Shown here piece by piece: positions 1 through 9,016 of a DNA stretch of 64,000 bases; position 1 is the stretch's first letter, and the number at the start of each line of letters is the position of its first letter. The notes beneath the pieces were generated by a model that made no database searches, had not been told where the DNA came from, and was given only the letters and a program-made list of their open reading frames with translations. This DNA is from Xanthomonas arboricola (GTDB lineage Bacteria; Pseudomonadota; Gammaproteobacteria; Xanthomonadales; Xanthomonadaceae). The translations under genes and the position numbers were made by a program. Where the stretch lies: positions 1,517,167 to 1,581,166 of the forward strand of contig NZ_MIGY01000001.1 in NCBI RefSeq assembly GCF_002940665.1, read 5' to 3'.

Positions 1-328
1 CATCTGCCGCCCACCGCAGCGTCGGCACCTGTCGCCTGAGCGCGACGATGGGCTCGGTGCATGGCATCGACACGTCGGCAGGCGCAGTGTCGGCGCTGGC
101 GGTCGCGAGATCTCGATGTCCGCTTGGATGCAGAGGAACACATGACCATGCTGCGATATCCAACGCTCGCGCACGCTTGATGCAATCATCCGATTGCACG
201 CTGCGTTGTGCGTAGTTGCAGCATTTGCGTTACATCGCGTCGTTACATGCAACGGCATTGTCTGCACGCGATGCAAGCCGGCCGCTGCCGGTATCCTTGG
301 CGGTTCGACTTGCCTGGGACGGCACTGC
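1..328. other. Left-edge sequence without a supported gene
   Basis: No reading frame here looks coding on either strand. The esterase frame stays open upstream of its chosen start as far as 194, but that extension (rich in Cys and Arg, with no signal peptide) does not look like protein. The promoter of the esterase probably lies in this stretch, but I see no convincing -35/-10 pair. Confidence 0.4.
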
Positions 329-1465
329 ATGACACGTCATTGGTTGAACAAGACGCTGGCGCTCACGTTGATCTGTACCGCGTGCAGCATGCACGCAACC
401 GCCGCCGAGCCGGCACCACCGGCCCCCGCTTCGGCCCCCGATGGCATCCGGCATGTGCCCGCCTTCGACCTGCCGGTATCGGAATATCTGAGCCCTGCCG
501 CGCGTGCGCATGTGGCCGCCGGGGTGGCCCGCGTCGATCCGATGGACAAGGCCGACAACGCCACCTTGCTCAAGCAATTGCCGAGTCTCCGCGCCGACAC
601 CGAGCGTTGGGCCGAAGGCGTGATTGCGCAGCTGCGCACGCGCTACGCGGTGGAGATCACGCCCGAAACCTGGAATGGCGTGCCGGTGCTGCGGGTGGAG
701 CCGCGCACGCGCACACCCGAGCAGGCCAAGCGCCTGTTGATCGAACTGCATGGCGGTAGCTTCGTGATGGGCAGCCCGGCCTCGTTCGGATTGATGGAAG
801 CCATTCCGCTGGCGGCGATGACCGGCATGACCGTGGTCGCGGTGGATTACCGGATGGGGCCCGAGCACCATTTCCCGGCTGCCAGCGAGGATGTGGCGGC
901 GGTGTATCGCGCTGCGCTCAAGACCTATGCGCCCGAGCGCATCGGCCTGTTCGGTTGTTCGGCCGGCGGCGTGCTCACCGGTGAATCGCTGGCGTGGTTT
1001 GCCAAGGAGCAGTTGCCGATGCCGGCGGCGGCCGGGCTGTTCTGCGCCGCAGGCGATGCGCGCTACCGCGGCGATTCGCGCAGTGTGGTGGCGGCAGTCA
1101 ACGATGCCTTGTTGCCGGACAAGGCCGGTGCGTTGCCGATCTGGGAAGACCTGTATTACGGCGACAACGTGGACTTCCACGATCCGCTGGTCTCACCGGT
1201 GTTTTCCGATGCGGTGCTGCGGCAGTTCCCGCCGACGCTGTTCCTCACCGCCACGCGTGCTGCCGAGCTGAGCAATGCCGCCTACACGCATTCGCGCCTG
1301 GTGGACCTGGGCCGCGAATCGGACCTGCATGTCTGGGATGGGTTAGGGCACGCCTTCCACCTCACCAATGCACTGCCGGAGAGCCAGCAGGCGCTGCGGG
1401 TGGCGGCGCGTTTCTTCAGCAAGCACCTGGGTCTGCCGCCTCCGCCGCTGGCGGCACCACGCTAA
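329..1465 (+). CDS. Secreted alpha/beta hydrolase (HSL-type esterase)
   Basis: A 378-residue carboxylesterase of the hormone-sensitive-lipase (alpha/beta hydrolase fold-3) type. The ATG at 329 is chosen because it opens directly into a signal peptide (MTRHWLNKTLALTLICTACS, then an Ala/Pro-rich stretch), so export to the periplasm or beyond is expected. The oxyanion motif HGGS begins at His141. The nucleophile elbow GCSAG places the catalytic Ser at about 211, and the catalytic His is in GLGHAFH at about 341. The acid residue is probably the Glu of RAAEL rather than the usual Asp, which I infer from position. The substrate is unknown; short acyl esters are typical of the family. It could equally be annotated as a lipase or acetylesterase. 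It stands alone, about 100 bases before the next gene. Confidence 0.85.
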   Translation: MTRHWLNKTLALTLICTACSMHATAAEPAPPAPASAPDGIRHVPAFDLPVSEYLSPAARAHVAAGVARVDPMDKADNATLLKQLPSLRADTERWAEGVIAQLRTRYAVEITPETWNGVPVLRVEPRTRTPEQAKRLLIELHGGSFVMGSPASFGLMEAIPLAAMTGMTVVAVDYRMGPEHHFPAASEDVAAVYRAALKTYAPERIGLFGCSAGGVLTGESLAWFAKEQLPMPAAAGLFCAAGDARYRGDSRSVVAAVNDALLPDKAGALPIWEDLYYGDNVDFHDPLVSPVFSDAVLRQFPPTLFLTATRAAELSNAAYTHSRLVDLGRESDLHVWDGLGHAFHLTNALPESQQALRVAARFFSKHLGLPPPPLAAPR

Positions 1466-1566
1466 CGCCATGCTGACACCGGCTAGGCGCGGTGCTTACA
1501 TCCTCTCGCCTAGGTTGAGGCCGACTGGCGTTGCACATGCAGCGCCGCTCTAACAAGGAGAATCGA

Positions 1567-1965
1567 ATGAGTCTGCAAATTCCTCAGGGTGCGTTGGTGG
1601 TGGTGGCCGATGGCGGCGAAGCGCGCTGGTTCACCAACACCGGTAACGAGGCCAAGGTGGTGCTGCGCCAGCATGCGCGCACCGATGTGCAGAACGTCGA
1701 CGACGATGGCCCGGCCGGCAAGGCGCCGCAGGATCTCAGCGAGGCGGACATGGACGAAATGACGTTCGCCAAGCAGTTGTCGCATGCCTTGAACGACGGC
1801 GCGCTGAAGCACGAGTACACGCATCTGGTGCTGGTGGCCGATCCGACGACGCTGGGCCGCGTGCGTCCGCTGCTGCACAAGGAAACGCAACAACGCCTGG
1901 TTGGCGATCTGGCCAAGGACCTGACCAATCTGCCGCTGGAAGACATTCAGCGCGCACTGTCGTAA
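1567..1965 (+). CDS. Host attachment family protein
   Basis: A 132-residue soluble protein that I recognise as the 'host attachment protein' family (PF10116 type), first linked to plant-surface attachment in rhizobia; its biochemistry is poorly defined. Visible traits are the N-terminal strand ALVVVADGGEARWF, a charged middle (QNVDDDGPAGKAPQDLSEAD), and the C-terminal LVLVADPTTLGRVRPLLHKE segment, which resembles the core of eRF1-like folds. It has no signal peptide or membrane segment. The ATG at 1567 follows AAGGAG at good spacing. It lies 21 bases before the thioredoxin-like gene, so the two are probably co-transcribed. Confidence 0.8.
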   Translation: MSLQIPQGALVVVADGGEARWFTNTGNEAKVVLRQHARTDVQNVDDDGPAGKAPQDLSEADMDEMTFAKQLSHALNDGALKHEYTHLVLVADPTTLGRVRPLLHKETQQRLVGDLAKDLTNLPLEDIQRALS

Positions 1966-1986
1966 GCACAACGGAGCTGTCACACG

Positions 1987-2322
1987 ATGGGGTTTGTTCG
2001 CGACTACGCCACCCAGGCGCCCGAACGTAGCGCGGTGGATGCACAGGCCGGTCTGCAGGTGCTGGAATTCGGCACCGACTGGTGCGGCCATTGCATTGCC
2101 GCGCAACCGCTGCTGCAGAAATTGTTGGGTGGCGTTGCAGCGCTCGACTATCGCAAGATCGAAGATGGAAAAGGACGGCCCTTGGGCCGCTCTTTTCGTG
2201 TCACGTTGTGGCCGACCATCATCCTGCTGCGCGACGGTGTGGAAGTGGCACGCGCCGTGCGCCCGCAGACGCGCGAAGATCTGCAACCGCTGCTGTCGCA
2301 GCTGGGTGCGGCGCTGGTGTAA
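1987..2322 (+). CDS. Thioredoxin-family protein
   Basis: A 111-residue single-domain thioredoxin-like protein. The active-site motif WCGHC places the cysteines at 33 and 36. The canonical cis-Pro is replaced in context by LWPTIILLRDG, where the Pro of WPT sits in the expected position. WCGHC resembles PDI-type or atypical bacterial thioredoxins rather than TrxA (WCGPC), so its redox potential may differ. It has no export signal and so should be cytoplasmic. It follows the host-attachment gene closely and probably shares its transcript. Confidence 0.88.
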   Translation: MGFVRDYATQAPERSAVDAQAGLQVLEFGTDWCGHCIAAQPLLQKLLGGVAALDYRKIEDGKGRPLGRSFRVTLWPTIILLRDGVEVARAVRPQTREDLQPLLSQLGAALV

Positions 2323-2681
2323 GCGAGTAACGCGCCTGATCGATGGCGCGTAAATATGGCAGGACATGCGCAGTGCAGCGAGGGCGCGATGCGCGCGCCC
2401 GATGCGCCAGATGCCTTGAAACAAGCGGTTTTCCGCGATGCTCCACCATCGCGGCTGCAGCGATCTGCGCGCTGTAGTACCATAACCGGCTGATCAAGCC
2501 CTTGGGCATTGCCCACCCCCTTGGTCATCTGTCCCGCAGCGTCGCTGAATCCACGCGGCCGTCCGGGAATGCCTCCGGCGTCATCTTGTGCATGTGCCAT
2601 TGCCATGCCTGCGTGATGCGCCGTGTCCTGTGCGTTGCCGGGGCGAGCGGGCAGCGATGGCCGCACATGGAGACACAATAT
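2323..2681. other. Intergenic region with an inverted repeat
   Basis: No gene is seen. A perfect 8-base inverted repeat, CCGCGATG / CATCGCGG, lies at 2433-2454 with a 6-base loop. It lacks a T-run on the downstream side, so I do not call it a terminator. The upstream extension of the ProP frame to 2502 is open but reads as non-protein. Confidence 0.4.
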
Positions 2682-4172
2682 ATGCACGACACGCGCGCGA
2701 TTGCCTCGCACTTCGGTTGGTTCAAGCGCCGCCGCCAACTGCAACTGGACGAAGTCACCGTGGTGGATCGCGGCATGTTGCGCAAGGCCGTGGGCGCGGC
2801 CGCATTGGGCAATGCGATGGAGTGGTTCGACTTCGGCGTGTACGGCTATCTGGCAGTGACGCTGGGGCAGGTATTCTTCCCGGCCAGCAATCCCACCGCG
2901 CAGTTGATCGCCACCTTTGCCACCTTCACCGTCGCCTTCCTGGTGCGGCCGATCGGCGGGCTGGTGTTCGGCCCGCTCGGCGATCGCTACGGGCGGCAGA
3001 AGGTGCTGGCCGCGACCATGATCCTGATGGCCCTGGGCACCTTCAGCATCGGCCTGATTCCGTCCTACGCCAAGATCGGCCTGTGGGCACCGGCGCTGCT
3101 GTTGCTGGCGCGGCTGTTGCAGGGGTTTTCCACCGGCGGCGAGTACGGCGGCGCGGCGACCTTCATTGCCGAATACGCCACCGACCGCAATCGCGGATTG
3201 ATGGGCAGCTGGCTGGAATTCGGCACCCTGGGCGGCTACATCGCCGGCGCCGCCACGGTGACGGCGCTGCACATGACCGTGACCCAGGCGCAGATGCTCG
3301 ACTGGGGCTGGCGCGTACCGTTCCTGATTGCCGGCCCGCTGGGGCTGCTGGGCCTGTACATGCGCATGAAGCTGGAGGAAACCCCGGCATTTCGCGCCTA
3401 TACCGAGCAGTCCGAACAACGCGAGCGCGAAACCGCCGCGCAGGGCCTGCTGACGATGCTGCGCCTGCATTGGCCGCAGCTGCTCAAGTGCGTGGGCCTG
3501 GTGCTGGTATTCAACGTCACCGACTACATGCTGCTGACCTACATGCCCAGCTATCTCAGCGTCACCATGGGCTATGCCGAGAGCAAGGGCCTGTTGCTGA
3601 TCATTCTGGTGATGCTGGTGATGATGCCGCTCAACATCGTCGGCGGCCTGTTCAGCGACAGGCTGGGTCGCCGGCCGATGATCATCGGTGCCTGCATTGC
3701 GTTGTTCGCGCTGGCCATCCCCTGCCTGCTGCTGATCGGCAGCGGCCATGACGGCTTGATTTTTGCCGGCCTGATGCTGCTCGGCCTGGCGCTGGTGTGC
3801 TTCACCAGTTCGATGCCGTCCACATTGCCGGCGCTGTTCTACACGCCGGTGCGCTACAGCGCGTTGTCGATCGCCTTCAACGTGTCGGTGTCGTTGTTCG
3901 GCGGGACCACGCCGCTGGTGACCGCCTGGTTGGTGGAGCGCAGCGGCGACCCGATGGTGCCGGCGTACTACCTGATGGGCGCGGCGGCGATCGGCCTGGT
4001 GACCATGTTGTTCGTGCGCGAAACCGCCGGCCTGCCGCTGCGCGGCTCGCCGCCGGCGGTGGCCACCGATGCCGAGGCGCGCGCGTTGCTGCGTGGCGAC
4101 AGCCCGGTGACGGTGGACGCGCAGTTGCCTGGCAGCCCAGCGCCAGCCATGGGCCAGCCGCGCACGGCATAG
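2682..4172 (+). CDS. proP: ProP-type MFS proline/betaine transporter
   Basis: A 496-residue major facilitator protein, closely similar along its length to E. coli ProP, the H+-coupled uptake system for proline and glycine betaine. Recognisable blocks include GNAMEWFDFGVYG, RPIGGLVFGPLGDRYGRQKV, LLQGFSTGGEYGGAATFIAEY, DWGWRVPFLIAGPLG, LEETPAF, ADYMLLTYMPSYLS-like text, and SALSIAFNVSVSLFGG. Twelve membrane helices are expected. The ATG at 2682 is chosen because GGAG lies 9 bases upstream and the protein then aligns with ProP (MHDTRAIASHFGW...); an ATG at 2667 is possible. The long C-terminal coiled coil that tunes osmosensing in E. coli ProP is absent, so its activation may differ. Confidence 0.9.
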   Translation: MHDTRAIASHFGWFKRRRQLQLDEVTVVDRGMLRKAVGAAALGNAMEWFDFGVYGYLAVTLGQVFFPASNPTAQLIATFATFTVAFLVRPIGGLVFGPLGDRYGRQKVLAATMILMALGTFSIGLIPSYAKIGLWAPALLLLARLLQGFSTGGEYGGAATFIAEYATDRNRGLMGSWLEFGTLGGYIAGAATVTALHMTVTQAQMLDWGWRVPFLIAGPLGLLGLYMRMKLEETPAFRAYTEQSEQRERETAAQGLLTMLRLHWPQLLKCVGLVLVFNVTDYMLLTYMPSYLSVTMGYAESKGLLLIILVMLVMMPLNIVGGLFSDRLGRRPMIIGACIALFALAIPCLLLIGSGHDGLIFAGLMLLGLALVCFTSSMPSTLPALFYTPVRYSALSIAFNVSVSLFGGTTPLVTAWLVERSGDPMVPAYYLMGAAAIGLVTMLFVRETAGLPLRGSPPAVATDAEARALLRGDSPVTVDAQLPGSPAPAMGQPRTA

Positions 4173-4303
4173 GCGGACTCCGGGCGAGCGACCGCTCCAT
4201 CACGGGTTCGCCGGTGCGGCCGGCACGCAAAGCCGCGTGGTCTGACGCAGCGGCGGCAACCGTGCACGCCGCGATGGCAATGGGTGCCTGCAGACAGTTG
4301 CCG

Positions 4304-4777
4304 CTAGCGCGGCGCGCGGCCGCCGCTGTCGGGCAGCGCAGGGCTGCGCATATCGGCCGACGGCATGCCTTCGCCGGTTTCCACATAGCGTTTGAGACTG
4401 CTGCCCAGGAAGAAGCGCCAGCCGCGGGCGCAGGCTTCCTTGCAGGGCGAGTCGCGGTAGCCGGAGTGTTCGAACTCCACCTGCGTGCCCTGGCTGGTCG
4501 GGCGCAGGTCGAAGCGCATCACCGTGCCCTTCCAGGCGTCGGTGTCGAGCATGTTGGAGGCGTGGCAACGCCAGCGCACCAGACGGTAGTCGGCACCGTC
4601 GTCGATGCTCAACTCCACCCGCCAGCCTTGCCGGCTCCAGTCCAGCCGCACCCGGTCCTCGACCAGGCTCACCTCGCGCGTCCACCAGCGAGCCAGTTGC
4701 CTGGGCTCGGACAACGCGGCACAGACCACCTCCGGCGCGGCCGCAATGACGACGCTGTGGCGGATCTCACGATTCAT
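4304..4777 (-). CDS. SRPBCC (AHSA1-like) domain protein
   Basis: A 157-residue single-domain START/SRPBCC protein of the Aha1 C-terminal-like group. It begins MNREIRHSVVIAAAPEVVCAA, followed by the usual ARWW segment and a C-terminal helix near GWRFFLGSSLKRYVETGEG. These proteins bind hydrophobic ligands in a deep cavity, and many are uncharacterised. The ATG at 4777 is preferred because the open frame upstream (to 5023) is repetitive, charged text overlapping the next gene. It is convergent with proP and divergent from the EcsC gene. Confidence 0.82.
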   Translation of the reverse strand: MNREIRHSVVIAAAPEVVCAALSEPRQLARWWTREVSLVEDRVRLDWSRQGWRVELSIDDGADYRLVRWRCHASNMLDTDAWKGTVMRFDLRPTSQGTQVEFEHSGYRDSPCKEACARGWRFFLGSSLKRYVETGEGMPSADMRSPALPDSGGRAPR

Positions 4778-4927
4778 CTGGTCAGCATTGGCTGCATAGA
4801 GCCCGATGATCGCGCATTTTGCCGGCCAATTGCAGAAGGGCTTTTTTTGCCGGCCGAGTCCGCTCGTCTGGCGCTCACGTGGCGCTGGGTACCATCGGCG
4901 CAAGCCCCCCAACGACGAAGAGCAGGC

Positions 4928-5740
4928 ATGACGACGCTTCCGATCCCGGTGATGGACGTTGCCGCGCAACGCGATCTGGCCACCGCGCACGCGCTGTTGG
5001 AAAACCCCGGCGTGGCCGCCCAACTGGCCAATGCACTAGGCGCGCCGATCGAGAGCCTGATCACCCGGCGGCTGCCGAAACTGGTCACCCGCAGCATCGA
5101 TGGCGTCACCCGCCGCGCGCTGCAGGTGGCGATGAAATCGGCGTTACTGAGCCTGCGCGGCAAGACCGATTTGCAACAACCTGCGTCTACCGCACGCCAC
5201 ACCCTGGCGGTGGCTGTTGCCGGCGGCGCGGGCGGATTCTTCGGCCTGCCCGGCCTGCTGGTGGAGCTGCCGGTGACCACCACGGTGATGCTGCGCTCCA
5301 TCGCCGATATCGCACGTTCCGAAGGCGAATCGCTGCACGATCCGGAAACCGCGCTGGCCTGCCTGGAAGTGCTGGCGCATGGCGGACGCAGTGTCAGCGA
5401 CGACGGCGCCGAGTCGGGCTACTTCGCGGTGCGCGCGGCGATGGCGCAACAACTCAGCGCTGCGGCGCATTACGTCGCAGCGCACGGGTTTGCCAGCAAG
5501 GGCGCGCCGGTGCTGGTGTCGCTGGTGTCGCGCGTTGCGGCCAGGTTCTCGGTCAATGTCGGCGAAAAACTCGCCGTGCAGGCGGTGCCGCTGGTCGGTG
5601 CGGTCAGCGGCGCAACGCTCAATACCGTGTTCATGCGCCACTTCCAGGCGATGGCGCGCGGTCACTTCATCGTGCGCCGGCTGGAGCGGCGTTATGGCGA
5701 GGATGCGGTGCGACGCGCGTATGAGGCATTGACAAGCTGA
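4928..5740 (+). CDS. EcsC family protein
   Basis: A 270-residue protein that I recognise as the EcsC family, named after the third gene of the Bacillus ecs ABC-transporter operon; its molecular role is unknown. A glycine-rich hydrophobic hairpin (AVAVAGGAGGFFGLPGLLVELPVTTTVMLRSIADIA) lies at about 95-130, and a second such segment (AVQAVPLVGAVSGATLNTVFMRHF) near 215-240. This suggests membrane association without a signal peptide. No ABC-transporter gene is adjacent. It converges with the small secreted protein downstream. Confidence 0.8.
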   Translation: MTTLPIPVMDVAAQRDLATAHALLENPGVAAQLANALGAPIESLITRRLPKLVTRSIDGVTRRALQVAMKSALLSLRGKTDLQQPASTARHTLAVAVAGGAGGFFGLPGLLVELPVTTTVMLRSIADIARSEGESLHDPETALACLEVLAHGGRSVSDDGAESGYFAVRAAMAQQLSAAAHYVAAHGFASKGAPVLVSLVSRVAARFSVNVGEKLAVQAVPLVGAVSGATLNTVFMRHFQAMARGHFIVRRLERRYGEDAVRRAYEALTS

Positions 5741-5760
5741 CTGGTGAAAGCACCGAACCA

Positions 5761-5784
5761 GCAAGGATGGGGACAGATCCTTGC
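5761..5784. terminator. Hairpin between convergent genes
   Basis: A perfect 8-base stem GCAAGGAT / ATCCTTGC with an 8-base loop lies between the convergent EcsC gene and the small secreted protein gene. There is no T-run, so its terminator role is inferred from position only. Confidence 0.35.
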
Positions 5785-5828
5785 GGTCCGGAGCCGCTAT
5801 CGGTTGACGCGCAGGTTCTTGCCTGAGT

Positions 5829-6185
5829 TCACAGAGGTTGCGGTGTACAGAGTGCGCGCGCACTCGCCGAACCGATAAACTGATTGTTGGCGTCGCTCAC
5901 CATGACATTGGCGGTGATGAAGGTATTGCCACGTGGGCAATAAAAATTGCAATCCTCGCTATTGGTGCAATTTCTGGGGAAGATGGCGCCAGCAGTATTG
6001 TTGAATGTCCATGCATATTTGAATGGCGCTGGTGATCCTGGGCTGTCTACGCCAGCCCAGCAATAATCACTGCCTGTGCAGTCGAGTATTACAGTCGAAG
6101 CTTGTGCATTTGCAGTGGGTGCGGCAGCAAAACTCGCAGCAATCGCTAGCAAGCTCGTGGTCAAAAAAGCAACGGCCTTGTTCAT
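5829..6185 (-). CDS. Small secreted Cys-containing protein
   Basis: A 118-residue protein with a clear Sec signal peptide (MNKAVAFLTTSLLAIAASFA, then AAPTANA, cleavage likely after NA). The ATG at 6185 has a strong GGAGGAGAT ribosome binding site 4-12 bases upstream. The mature part carries about six cysteines (LDCTGSDYCW, RNCTNSEDCNFYCPRG, ALCTP), suggesting a disulphide-stabilised extracellular or periplasmic domain. The GSPAPFKYAWTFNNTAGA segment looks like a small beta domain, similar in feel to PKD/Ig modules. I do not recognise a family. It is less GC-rich than its neighbours, which could reflect transfer or an unusual role. Confidence 0.72.
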   Translation of the reverse strand: MNKAVAFLTTSLLAIAASFAAAPTANAQASTVILDCTGSDYCWAGVDSPGSPAPFKYAWTFNNTAGAIFPRNCTNSEDCNFYCPRGNTFITANVMVSDANNQFIGSASARALCTPQPL

Positions 6186-6368
6186 GCAGATCTCCTCCGG
6201 AGTATGTCCCCGCGTCATCACGCACAAACGATAGCGAGGCATTTGGGATGGGTATCGCTAAATCGATGGGCATGCGCCTGCGTGAAAACCACCGATGAGC
6301 GCATGAGCTCGTTGGATGTTTTGCATCCATAATGCAGAGACGTCCTGACGTTTCTCTTGATATTCCTT

Positions 6369-7013
6369 ATGACCAAGCCGTTCTCACCTGCATCCGCACG
6401 CAACCGCGATCCGATCCTGGAGGTGTTGCAACGGCACTTTGCCGACCGCCGCAATGTGCTGGAAATCGGCGCCGGGACCGGGCAGCACGCGGTGCATTTT
6501 GCGGCGGCGATGCCGTGGTTGCGCTGGCAGGCCAGCGATCATGCCGACCATCTGCCGGGGATGACGCAGTGGCTGGACGCGGCGGCATTGCCGAATACGC
6601 CGCCACCGATTGCATTGCAGGCGGTGCTGACGCCGACACCGGGTTTGGCACCCGCTCCACCATTGCCGCCTGTGCAGGCAGGCGCGCCTGCCGGCTATGA
6701 CGCTGTCTATAGCGCCAATACCTTGCACATCATGGGCTGGCCGCAGGTGCAGGCGTTGTTTGCGGGGCTGCCGGCAGTGATGGCAGCGGATGCGCTGCTG
6801 GTGGTGTACGGGCCGTTCAACCGCGATGGTCAATTCACCAGCCAGAGCAATCGCGCGTTCGATGCGATGTTGCGCGTGCGCGATACCGCATCGGGCATTC
6901 GCGATGCCGAAGCGGTGGATGCACTGGCGGCGTCGGTGGGCTTGCAGTTGATCGACGACGTGGCGTTGCCGGCGAACAACTGTTGCCGGGTGTGGTCGCG
7001 CCAGTCGCGTTGA
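6369..7013 (+). CDS. DUF938-type SAM-dependent methyltransferase
   Basis: A 214-residue class I methyltransferase-like protein of the DUF938 family. Motif I is VLEIGAGTGQHAVHFA (about residues 34-49), and a later NTLHIMGW segment is characteristic of DUF938. It reads as a cytoplasmic enzyme of unknown substrate. The ATG at 6369 is chosen because the upstream in-frame TTG at 6357 adds only four residues. It converges with the long minus-strand cluster that follows. Confidence 0.85.
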   Translation: MTKPFSPASARNRDPILEVLQRHFADRRNVLEIGAGTGQHAVHFAAAMPWLRWQASDHADHLPGMTQWLDAAALPNTPPPIALQAVLTPTPGLAPAPPLPPVQAGAPAGYDAVYSANTLHIMGWPQVQALFAGLPAVMAADALLVVYGPFNRDGQFTSQSNRAFDAMLRVRDTASGIRDAEAVDALAASVGLQLIDDVALPANNCCRVWSRQSR

Positions 7014-7140
7014 GGTGTGTCGCCGATGGTCTGCCGATGTTGCAGCACCGCTGTTTCCCAACTCAATGCATTTCAAGTACGACTGTCTGAAAGCAGCACC
7101 GCACGCGATCTTGCGCTGATGTGGCCATGCACTGCCGCAG

Positions 7141-8901
7141 TCAGCGCCTGCGTCGTTCCAGCCACCACACTGCTGCGGCCAGCGTGAGCCAGGCCAGCAG
7201 CCAGGGCCAGCGGGTGCCGGGCTGCGGTGTTGGCGCGTGGAGGGTCGCGGGCGTGTCGATGGCAGCCATGGCAACGGTGGCGTCGCGGGTTTGCTGGGTA
7301 CGCAGCGCGGGGGCGTCGCCCGGCGCGCGGACATAGAGCCAGCGGTGTTCGGTGCCGGTCTGCAGACGATGCCAGCCGGCGGTGGTCGGCCAGTAGGCGG
7401 CGCAGGCCCGGGCGCCGCTGGCCGGATCGATCAGCAGCGCTTGGGGCGTACCGGCAGGGCCGGTGACGCCTGCGTCCACGGCGGCGCCGCATAACGTCAT
7501 GCGGTGTTGCGACCAACCCGTCTGCACTGCAGCGGGCGCGCTGCCGCCTGCGCGGGCGACTGCGCTAAACAGCTGCGCCCACAGCGCGGCATGCAGGTCG
7601 CCGCGGCCGGCCAGGACCAGGGCAAAGCTGTCTTCGATCAGGCCGATGCCGATGCGGCCGCGGCCTTGCGGCCGCCACCAGCCCAACGCGCTGCCGTCGT
7701 CTGCGCGTGCGGCGATCACGGCATCGGCCTGTTGCGGCTGCAGGGTGCGGCGTTGCAGGGGCGGCAGTGGCGTGGCGTCGGCCGGCGCTGCGGCTGGGTC
7801 GATGGCGCCGGGCGATGCCAGCGCCCGCGGCGCGGGGACCGCGATGCCGGTGCTGCCGCCTGTCACGGCCAGGCCCAACTCGCCAAGCGCGGCGCGGGCG
7901 GCAGCATCCAGGGGGCCGTCGGTGCGCACCAGCACGCCCAGGCCACGGCCGATCGCAGCGCGCACGCCCTGGCGCTGCGCGTTGCCCAGGGCGACTAGGC
8001 GGCGCTGGTCGATGACCAGCAGGTCCAGCGTGTCCAGGCTGGCGGCATCCAGCGCGATGCCCTCGCCCAGTTGCATGCCCGGGCCGACGGCGATCTGGCT
8101 GCGCACCTGCATGCCGGCATCGCTGGCCCAGCGGCGCAGGTATTTCAGTTCCGGCTGCGGTGCGCCGGCCAGCAACAGCACGCGCGCGGAGGGCACTGCG
8201 GCGATCAGCACCGGCACCTGTACCCGGCTATGTTCGGTGCCTGCGGCATCGCGCAGGCGCAGCGCGAACAGCACCTGCCCCGGTGCGCGCGCCAGGCCAC
8301 GCAGCTGTACCTGGCCGGCCGCATCGGCGGTGGCGGTGTCGACCACCTGCCCGGCGGGGTCCAGCAACTCCACCCGCGCGCCCGGCAGGCCCTGCACGCG
8401 CGCGCTGATGGCGATGCGTTCGCCGGGTGCGGCCGGTGGCGGCGTGGAGACGGCGACCAGACCGGTCGGCGCCGGAGCCAGCGCCAGCCGCACAGGGACG
8501 CGCAGGCCGTCGCGGTCGCGCGCCGGCAGGCCGCTGCCATGCACGACCAGGGCGGTGGTGCCGGGCGCGCGCCGCAACGCGGTGGCCAGGTCCGGTACGC
8601 GTGCCACGCCGGGCAAGGCGGGCGCCTCGGGCAAGGCGACCCACGGCGCAGCATCCGGGCGAACCTGGTCTGCCCGGGTGCCTGCGCTGGCGACATGCAG
8701 TTCGCTCGCGCTGCCGGCACGCGGCGGCGGCAGCAGCACCGGGTAGAGCAGGCCGGCCAGGAGCGGTTGGGCTGCGAGCAACAGCCACAGCCGGGCGCGC
8801 GTGCGTGGTTGCCGTGCATGTGCGCGCAGCAGCCGGAACCAGCTCACCATCACCAGCAGCAGCAAGGCACTGCCGACCAGCCAGGGCAGCGCGAGCGTCA
8901 T
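7141..8901 (-). CDS. Membrane protein, last gene of the MoxR/DUF58 cluster
   Basis: A 586-residue protein. Two N-terminal membrane segments (LPWLVGSALLLLVMVSWFRL and LWLLLAAQPLLAGLLYPVLL) precede a large extracytoplasmic region, and a last TM (WPWLLAWLTLAAAVWWLE) closes the protein just before RRRR. The middle contains an Ig/Big-like stretch (GERIAISARVQGLPGARVEL) followed by a Rossmann-like stretch (VLLLAGAPQPELKYL...LDLLVIDQRRL). The latter is like the glutamine-amidotransferase-type domains in large BatA-like membrane proteins, and I see no catalytic Cys. The ATG at 8901 has GGAG at 8-base spacing; an ATG at 8925 is possible. Its function is unknown, probably as a structural partner of the upstream MoxR/DUF58 proteins. 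Confidence 0.7.
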   Translation of the reverse strand: MTLALPWLVGSALLLLVMVSWFRLLRAHARQPRTRARLWLLLAAQPLLAGLLYPVLLPPPRAGSASELHVASAGTRADQVRPDAAPWVALPEAPALPGVARVPDLATALRRAPGTTALVVHGSGLPARDRDGLRVPVRLALAPAPTGLVAVSTPPPAAPGERIAISARVQGLPGARVELLDPAGQVVDTATADAAGQVQLRGLARAPGQVLFALRLRDAAGTEHSRVQVPVLIAAVPSARVLLLAGAPQPELKYLRRWASDAGMQVRSQIAVGPGMQLGEGIALDAASLDTLDLLVIDQRRLVALGNAQRQGVRAAIGRGLGVLVRTDGPLDAAARAALGELGLAVTGGSTGIAVPAPRALASPGAIDPAAAPADATPLPPLQRRTLQPQQADAVIAARADDGSALGWWRPQGRGRIGIGLIEDSFALVLAGRGDLHAALWAQLFSAVARAGGSAPAAVQTGWSQHRMTLCGAAVDAGVTGPAGTPQALLIDPASGARACAAYWPTTAGWHRLQTGTEHRWLYVRAPGDAPALRTQQTRDATVAMAAIDTPATLHAPTPQPGTRWPWLLAWLTLAAAVWWLERRRR

Positions 8902-9016
8902 GCCGGCGGCTCCGCTTGCGTGCATCCAGCCCGCCGTGGCCCCAGGCGCCGGGTTGCCGCGCGCGCGTGCAGCAGGCGCAAGCTGCCGCGTGCGGTCAAC
9001 CGGGGCGGTGGCAGCA

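Noticed and set aside
2433..2454. Inverted repeat as a terminator for the thioredoxin transcript
   Set aside because: No T-run follows on either strand in the right place, and it lies over 100 bases from the stop.
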